Shown here in pieces: positions 29,890 to 34,836 of a stretch of DNA of 34,836 nt (its first letter is position 1; each line of letters opens with the position of its first letter). The DNA is from a bacterium. Lineage in GTDB: Bacteria > Myxococcota_A > Bradymonadia > REDH01. The notes below the pieces were generated by a model. It was not told the origin of the DNA. It ran no database searches and saw only the letters and a program-made list of their open reading frames with translations. Location: assembly GCA_030427825.1 (NCBI GenBank), contig JAUICO010000051.1, positions 1-34,836 of the forward strand. Direction: 5' to 3'. The position numbers and the translations under genes were made by a program.

Positions 29890-30768
29890 ATGCGAAGAGT
29901 CCGGCCACAGATGATCGTGATCGCCTGGGTGTTCGCGTGGACTTCTGCGACCGGTTGCGGCGCCGATGGGGCGTCGATCGCCCCGGTTGATTCCATCCAG
30001 CGGGTGGACCTGGCGCCGGGTGCGTCTGCGCGCTGCGTATGGAACGCCGCCTATCAGGAAAACTATGCGGCGGATTCTGTCGCCGAGATTCTGGCGAGCG
30101 CCCGTGACTGCTACGTGCTGATCGATCCTTTCGACAGCGCTCCTGCGCGGGACGCGATCCGGGCAATGATCGACAGAGGCAACACGGTCGGGTGCTACAT
30201 CAGCGTCGGTACCTGCGAGGACGCCCGCGACGACTTCGCCGCGATGCGCCCCTTTTGCGTGGAGCGCCAGTGGGGCGAATGGGAGGGCGAGTACTTTGTC
30301 GACCGCACCGACACGGGGCTCCTGCCGCTGATGAAATCGCGCATCGATCAGCTCTCTGCCTGGGGCTGCGAGATGGTGGAATTCGACAACATGGATTGGG
30401 CCTTCGACGATGACTACCGCCGCACCTACGGCTTTTCGGCGACTGCCGCTGAAGCGATCGCCTACAACCGCAGCCTCTGCGAGCACGTACACTCCCTGGG
30501 CATGAGCTGCATGGCGAAGAGCACGCGGCAGGGCGCAGAGATCTTCGACGGTGGCACCTTCGAGTCCTACCCGGATGACCTGAACTGGTGGGAGAGTGAC
30601 GACCTGAGCGCATTCCTTGATGCCGGTCAGCTCGGGGTGATCGTGCACTACGGCGAGTCTGATTGCGAAGGTCGCTACGCCTGGTATCGGGAGCGATACG
30701 GCGACGATCTTTCATTCATCTGCGAGCACAGGGGCAACCGGGCTTATGTGCACTTTGAGAGAGAGTGA
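29890..30768 (+). CDS. GH114-type endo-alpha-1,4-polygalactosaminidase-like lipoprotein
   Basis: The 292-residue product has a short signal peptide and lipobox ATGC (Cys23). The rest is a TIM-barrel-like domain of the GH114 family. Family stretches are YVLIDPFDS, NTVGCYISVGTCEDARDDF, WGEWEGEYFVDRTD, LLPLMKSRIDQLSAWGCEMV followed by EFDNMDW (Asp166 and Asp169 are candidate catalytic residues), and GFSATAAEAIAYNRSLCEHV. Characterised members cleave galactosamine-containing polysaccharides, so an exopolysaccharide or fungal/bacterial matrix polymer is a reasonable target. I chose ATG 29890 because GGGAGG lies 4 nt upstream and the lipobox is correctly placed. It is the last island gene before the str operon. 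Confidence 0.75.
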   Translation: MRRVRPQMIVIAWVFAWTSATGCGADGASIAPVDSIQRVDLAPGASARCVWNAAYQENYAADSVAEILASARDCYVLIDPFDSAPARDAIRAMIDRGNTVGCYISVGTCEDARDDFAAMRPFCVERQWGEWEGEYFVDRTDTGLLPLMKSRIDQLSAWGCEMVEFDNMDWAFDDDYRRTYGFSATAAEAIAYNRSLCEHVHSLGMSCMAKSTRQGAEIFDGGTFESYPDDLNWWESDDLSAFLDAGQLGVIVHYGESDCEGRYAWYRERYGDDLSFICEHRGNRAYVHFERE

Positions 30769-31068
30769 GTCCGGCGCCGGTCACCTGCCCGTAGAGCCCG
30801 CTGTCGCGCCGATCTCCGAGGTGGGCATCTTCGCTTGACAGTGTGAAGCCGATCTCTATACTGCCGCCTCCCTGCGCCAGGGGCACCCGATAATGAGTCG
30901 AGAATATCGATGATTACAGGGTTTTCGGCGGCGTTGGAGGCAGGAGATCCTGTGCCGAGAGAGGGTCGATCAGGCGGCTCTGCAGAACCGAAAGACATGT
31001 AAGTTGGCCGAAATCGCGGCCACCGACAGACGAAATTCTACCGAACAGACGTACGGAACAGACGAATT
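30769..31068 (+). promoter_or_regulatory. str operon leader (5' untranslated region and upstream gap)
   Basis: The 300 nt before rpsL contain the strong promoter at 30835-30862. About 200 nt of leader would follow to the ATG at 31069. I recognise no S7- or S12-binding leader motif. A GAACAGAC direct repeat lies close to the start (about 31041-31064). Confidence 0.5.
30835..30862 (+). promoter_or_regulatory. Sigma-70-type promoter of the str operon
   Basis: TTGACA (30835-30840) is a perfect -35 box. TATACT (30857-30862) is a 5/6 -10 box, and the spacer is 16 nt. This is the best promoter match in the window and is correctly placed to drive rpsL-rpsG-fusA-tuf. Transcription would start near 30869. 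Confidence 0.8.
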
Positions 31069-31440
31069 ATGCCGACAATCAACCAGCTCGTTCGCAAATC
31101 GCGCAAGAAGCAGATCAAGAAAACCTCGGCGCCCGCGCTGAAGTCCTGCCCGCAGAAGCGCGGCGTGTGTACTCGCGTGTACACCACAACGCCGAAGAAG
31201 CCGAACTCGGCGCTTCGCAAAGTCGCGCGTGTTCGTCTTACGAACGGCATGGAAGTCACCTCCTACATCCCCGGTGAAGGCCACAACCTGCAGGAGCACA
31301 GTGTTGTGCTCATTCGCGGTGGCCGCGTGAAGGACCTTCCCGGTGTTCGCTACCACATCATCCGTGGAGCCCTCGACGCCATGGGCGTTCAGGATCGCCG
31401 CCGCGGCCGCTCCAAGTACGGCGCGAAGCGACCCAAATAA
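31069..31440 (+). CDS. rpsL: 30S ribosomal protein S12
   Basis: The 123-residue S12 lies at the decoding centre and controls fidelity. It matches the family throughout: [43 protein letters not shown] and [13 protein letters not shown]. The lysines at 43 and 88 (K42 and K87 in mature E. coli numbering), where streptomycin resistance arises, are wild type. rpsG follows after 94 nt. Confidence 0.99.
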   Translation: MPTINQLVRKSRKKQIKKTSAPALKSCPQKRGVCTRVYTTTPKKPNSALRKVARVRLTNGMEVTSYIPGEGHNLQEHSVVLIRGGRVKDLPGVRYHIIRGALDAMGVQDRRRGRSKYGAKRPK

Positions 31441-31534
31441 TTCAACCGGTCAACATGACCTGTTCCGCGCGCAGGCCTGACGGTGCCTGCGCACCCAAAC
31501 ATCGATTCAGTGTTCGAACCCACGAGTTAGCCAG

Positions 31535-32008
31535 ATGCCGCGACGTAGAGTAGCCGAGAAACGCCCGGTCCTTCCGGACGCCAAGTTCCACGACCAGCTG
31601 ATCACACGCTTCATCAACGCGCTGATGTACGGTGGCAAGAAGTCGACCGCAGAGTCGATCATGTACGGCGCCCTCGATATCATCGCGGACCGAACGAAGG
31701 GCGAAGACCCGGTCGAGATCTTCAAGGCCGCGATTGAGAACGTGAAGCCGGCGGTTGAAGTGAAGTCGCGTCGCGTCGGCGGATCCACCTACCAGGTGCC
31801 CGTCGAAATCCGCACCGAACGCCGTCTTGCGCTGTCGCTGCGCTGGATCATCATCGCGGCACGAGCTCGCGGAGAGCGCACCATGCGCGAGAAGCTCGCA
31901 AACGAACTGCTCGATGCCGCGAATGGCCGCGGCAACGCCATGCGTCGTCGCGATGAGACGCACCGCATGGCCGACGCCAACAAAGCGTTTTCCCACTACC
32001 GCTGGTAG
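31535..32008 (+). CDS. rpsG: 30S ribosomal protein S7
   Basis: The 157-residue S7 nucleates assembly of the 30S head and, in E. coli, represses the str operon. Family landmarks are [54 protein letters not shown] and the C-terminal [20 protein letters not shown]. Length is normal. Downstream, a large palindromic element separates it from fusA, unlike the short gap seen in most str operons. Confidence 0.99.
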   Translation: MPRRRVAEKRPVLPDAKFHDQLITRFINALMYGGKKSTAESIMYGALDIIADRTKGEDPVEIFKAAIENVKPAVEVKSRRVGGSTYQVPVEIRTERRLALSLRWIIIAARARGERTMREKLANELLDAANGRGNAMRRRDETHRMADANKAFSHYRW

Positions 32009-32033
32009 CACCAACGCTGTAAGGCGCGCTTCG

Positions 32034-32291
32034 TGTGGTTGGGGCTCTGCCCCAATCCCCGCGGGGGCTTCGCCCCTCGACCCCAGCAGGAAACTGCCGC
32101 GAAGCGGGAAAGATGCTGTAGCATCTTTCACTACCGCCTTCGCAAGATTGCTCAGTTGCTCCTGCACCTTCCTGTTCTTGTGGGAACGCCCCTGCGATTT
32201 CGGAAGACCCCGAGGGTCAAGGGAACCGAGTTCCCTTGCAGGGGTGCAGGGGGCAGCGCCCCCGCCGGGGTTTGGGGCAGAGCCCCACCAC
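32034..32291 (+). repeat. Compound palindromic (multi-hairpin) element between rpsG and fusA
   Basis: About 258 bp hold at least eight stem-loops. TTGGGGC/GCCCCAA (32039-32055, loop TCT). GGGGC/GCCCC (32064-32076, loop TTC). CCGC/GCGG (32097-32107, loop GAA). GAAAGATGC/GCATCTTTC (32108-32129, loop TGTA). GACCC/GGGTC (32206-32218, loop CGA). AAGGGAAC/GTTCCCTT (32219-32237, loop CGA). GGGGGC/GCCCCC (32249-32263, loop AGC). TGGGGC/GCCCCA (32273-32287, loop AGA). The two ends (about 32034-32084 and 32241-32291) are also near-perfect inverted copies of each other. No open reading frame or transposase is inside. It is probably an inserted repeat of the compound-hairpin kind, transcribed with the operon. 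Confidence 0.85.
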
Positions 32292-32316
32292 AGCGACGTG
32301 TCATTGAGGTGTGATC

Positions 32317-34428
32317 GTGGGTTTAGAGACCGTTCGGAATATTGGGATTATGGCGCACATTGATGCGGGTAAGACCACGACGACGGAGCGTGTGCTCTAT
32401 TACACGGGGCGGACGCACAAGATCGGTGAGGTGCACGATGGAACTGCGACCATGGACTGGATGGCGCAGGAACAGGAGCGTGGAATTACCATCACCTCTG
32501 CCGCGACGACCTGCTTCTGGCGGGATCACCAGATCAACATCATCGACACCCCCGGCCACGTCGACTTCACGATCGAGGTCGAGCGCTCCTTGCGGGTGCT
32601 CGACGGCGCCGTCGCGGTGCTTTGCGCGGTGGCCGGTGTGCAGCCCCAGACCGAGACGGTCTGGAGGCAGGCGGATCGCTACGGGGTGCCGCGTATCGCC
32701 TTCGTCAACAAGATGGATCGCGTCGGCGCGGACTTTGACAAGGTGCTGCAGTCCCTGCGAGGTCGCCTGAAGGCGAACCCGATCGCGATTCAGATACCGA
32801 TCGGCTCCGAAGAACGCTTCACAGGGGTCGTCGATCTGGTGCGCATGAAGGCGCTGACCTGGGTTTCGGAAGATCTCGGTGCGGACGTTACGGTCGGTGA
32901 GATTCCGGACGAGCTGCGTGACGCCGCCGACACGGCGCGGGAGGCGATGGTCGAAGGCATCGCGAACTTCGACGACGACCTGGCGACCCTCTGGCTTGAG
33001 GGCGAGGAGATCAGCGAGGAGCAGCTTGTCACCGCCCTTCGACGCGTGTGCAATCGTCGGGAGGCGATCCCGGTGCTCTGCGGCTCGGCGTTCAAGAACA
33101 AAGGCGTGCAGCCCCTGCTCGATGCGGTGGTTGATCTGATGCCTTCGCCGCTGGACGTACCGCCGGTGACCGGCGTGACGCCCGAGGTGGGTATTCGACT
33201 CGATGAAGAGGGGCGAGAGCCTGCAGCGGACGAGTTGATCTCGCGCAGGGCGGAAGCTGACGAGCCCTTTGCGGCGCTGGCGTTCAAGATCATGAACGAC
33301 TCATTTGTGGGCAACCTGACCTGGTTCCGCGTCTACTCCGGTACCCTGAATGTCGGCGAACGGGCCTACAACCCGGGTCAGGACAAGAAGGAGCGTGTCG
33401 GACGAATTCTCCGCATGCACGCAAACGCCAGAGAAGATGTGAAGACGCTCTCGGCGGGGGACATCGGAGCCGCCGTGGGTCTGCGATTCACTCGCACAGG
33501 CGATACACTCTGCGATCCGGACAATCCGATTGTGCTGGAGCGGATGAGCTTTCCGGAGCCGGTCATATCGATCGCGATCGAGCCGAAGACCCGTGCAGAT
33601 CACGATAAACTGTCGACGAGTCTGGGCAAGCTGGCCCTGGAAGATCCTTCGTTCAGCGTGATCGTGGATCCGGAGACCGGTCAGACCATCATCCGCGGCA
33701 TGGGAGAGCTGCACCTCGAGGTGATCGTCGATCGCCTGCTGCGGGAGTTCAAGGTCGACGCCGGTGTGGGCAAGCCGCAGGTGGCGTATCGCGAGACGAT
33801 CCTTTCGCCGGCCACCGTGGAAGGAAAGTTCATCCGTCAGAGCGGCGGCAAGGGACACTACGGGCACGTCGAGCTCGAGCTCTCACCGGGCGAGCGCGGC
33901 TCCGGGTTGAGTTTCGAGGACGCGACGACGGGCGGTGTTGTCCCCAAAGAGTTCGTCCCATCCGTGGAAAAGGGTGTGCGCGAGGCGGCAGAATCCGGCG
34001 CCCTCACGGGCTACCCGACAGTGGATGTCGCGGTTCGCCTCGTCGGCGGTTCTTTTCACGACACCGACTCCAGCGAGCAGGCGTTCAAGATAGCGGGATC
34101 ACTGGGTTTTCGCGATGGTGTGAAAGCGGCCGGACCACGGATCCTCGAGCCGATCTTTGCGGTTGAAGTCGAGGTACCCGAGGACTACATGGGCGACGTT
34201 ATCGGAGACCTCAGCCGCCGGCGCGGACAGGTGACCGAGATGGTCGATGAGGCCGGCTTCAAGGTTGTGCGCGCGGACGTCCCGCTGGCGGCGATGTTCG
34301 GATACGCGACGGATGTGCGCTCGATGACCCAGGGTCGTGCGAGCTACTCGATGGAGTTTTCACGCTACGCAGAAGTTCCTGACAATGTGCAGAAAGAAAT
34401 TGTGGAGCGATTCGGCGGAATAGGTTAG
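32317..34428 (+). CDS. fusA: Elongation factor G
   Basis: The 703-residue EF-G is the translocation GTPase. The G domain has the P-loop [12 protein letters not shown] (about 13-24), switch II DTPGH and the base-recognition motif NKMD. The later domains are intact up to [19 protein letters not shown] near the C-terminus. I chose the GTG at 32317 (protein [12 protein letters not shown]) because GAGG at 32306-32309 lies 7 nt upstream. The in-frame GTG at 32311 abuts that sequence. A non-ATG start and the palindromic element just upstream (ending 26 nt before) are unusual for this gene and may lower or regulate its translation. Confidence 0.97.
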   Translation: MGLETVRNIGIMAHIDAGKTTTTERVLYYTGRTHKIGEVHDGTATMDWMAQEQERGITITSAATTCFWRDHQINIIDTPGHVDFTIEVERSLRVLDGAVAVLCAVAGVQPQTETVWRQADRYGVPRIAFVNKMDRVGADFDKVLQSLRGRLKANPIAIQIPIGSEERFTGVVDLVRMKALTWVSEDLGADVTVGEIPDELRDAADTAREAMVEGIANFDDDLATLWLEGEEISEEQLVTALRRVCNRREAIPVLCGSAFKNKGVQPLLDAVVDLMPSPLDVPPVTGVTPEVGIRLDEEGREPAADELISRRAEADEPFAALAFKIMNDSFVGNLTWFRVYSGTLNVGERAYNPGQDKKERVGRILRMHANAREDVKTLSAGDIGAAVGLRFTRTGDTLCDPDNPIVLERMSFPEPVISIAIEPKTRADHDKLSTSLGKLALEDPSFSVIVDPETGQTIIRGMGELHLEVIVDRLLREFKVDAGVGKPQVAYRETILSPATVEGKFIRQSGGKGHYGHVELELSPGERGSGLSFEDATTGGVVPKEFVPSVEKGVREAAESGALTGYPTVDVAVRLVGGSFHDTDSSEQAFKIAGSLGFRDGVKAAGPRILEPIFAVEVEVPEDYMGDVIGDLSRRRGQVTEMVDEAGFKVVRADVPLAAMFGYATDVRSMTQGRASYSMEFSRYAEVPDNVQKEIVERFGGIG

Positions 34429-34525
34429 GAGCCCCGCCCCCGGCCATGAAAGTGGCTGGACGAAATTTGGGATTGATAGGGAAAAGCCCGGGTAACGGGC
34501 GACGAGGCAACGGAGCCGCGAGATC

Positions 34526-34836
34526 ATGGCGAAAGAGAAATTCGAACGAACCAAGCCCCACGTCAACATCGGAACCATCGGTCACGTTGACCATGGCAAG
34601 ACGACGCTGACGGCAGCGATCACGAAGGTGCTCGCCGAGAAGGCCGGTGGCGGTGCTGTGATGGCGTTCGACGAGATCGACAACGCGCCGGAAGAGCGCG
34701 AGCGCGGTATCACGATCGCAACGGCTCACGTGGAGTACGAGACGGAGAACCGTCACTACGCGCACGTCGACTGCCCGGGTCACGCGGACTACGTAAAGAA
34801 CATGATCACCGGCGCGGCGCAGATGGACGGCGCGAT
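34526..34836 (+). CDS. tuf: Elongation factor Tu, N-terminal part (cut by window end)
   Basis: The frame opens at ATG 34526 ([20 protein letters not shown]) and runs to the window edge, giving about 103 residues of the EF-Tu G domain. The P-loop GHVDHGKTT, the [12 protein letters not shown] segment and [20 protein letters not shown] are intact. GGAG at 34512-34515 precedes it by 10 nt. The 97-nt spacer after fusA has one small hairpin (GCCCG 34486-34490 with CGGGC 34496-34500). This is the second tuf copy in the window. Confidence 0.98.
   Translation, partial: MAKEKFERTKPHVNIGTIGHVDHGKTTLTAAITKVLAEKAGGGAVMAFDEIDNAPEERERGITIATAHVEYETENRHYAHVDCPGHADYVKNMITGAAQMDGA

Noticed and set aside
29596..30648. 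A 350-codon minus-strand frame opposite the GH114 gene
   Set aside because: The GH114 frame has a lipobox, a ribosome-binding site and family motifs; the opposite frame has none.
32034..32291. Insertion sequence or group II intron between rpsG and fusA
   Set aside because: There is no transposase or reverse transcriptase, no intron catalytic domain, and the length is far too short. Only nested palindromes are present.

Overview
This GC-rich window looks like the chromosome of a deltaproteobacterial-type organism, most likely Myxococcota or the related Bradymonadales. That placement is an inference. It rests on the gene order, on many lipoproteins whose lipobox is followed by an Asp/Gly/Thr-rich linker, and on the mix of accessory families. 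No rRNA or other marker is present to fix the taxonomy.

Layout. (1) Positions 1-12693 (+) hold the conserved block tuf (3' end) - tRNA-Trp - secE - nusG - rplK - rplA - rplJ - rplL - rpoB - rpoC. (2) Positions 12.8-30.8 kb hold an accessory island of about 18 kb. It separates rpoC from rpsL, which are adjacent in many bacteria. (3) Positions 30.8-34.8 kb (+) return to the conserved str operon, rpsL - rpsG - fusA - tuf (5' part only), behind a near-consensus promoter (TTGACA, 16-nt spacer, TATACT). Two tuf genes in the same orientation therefore bracket the whole window.

The island is mostly envelope biology and encodes six predicted lipoproteins. A diheme c-type cytochrome lipoprotein is followed by a PQQ-type sugar dehydrogenase-like lipoprotein, a plausible periplasmic electron-transfer pair. 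Next comes a minus-strand operon of a VTC-type polyphosphate polymerase, a DUF4956 membrane protein and a DUF2490 outer-membrane barrel. Divergent to it is a membrane-anchored calcineurin-like phosphoesterase, then a large NHL-repeat/parallel beta-helix lipoprotein. Divergent from that are two overlapping CotH-kinase-like lipoproteins. I read the VTC/DUF4956/DUF2490/phosphoesterase/beta-helix/CotH group as one candidate envelope phosphate or phosphorylation module. It is followed by a C45-type Ntn hydrolase, mutM, a fatty-acid-hydroxylase-family membrane enzyme and a GH114-type glycosidase lipoprotein.

Non-coding structure is unusually rich. It includes an L10-type leader with an attenuator, and an array of four 29-bp hairpin repeats plus a partial fifth between rplJ and rplL. 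There is also a strong hairpin and a structured leader before rpoB, and an approximately 258-bp compound palindromic element between rpsG and fusA. A shorter element of similar architecture lies between mutM and the hydroxylase gene.
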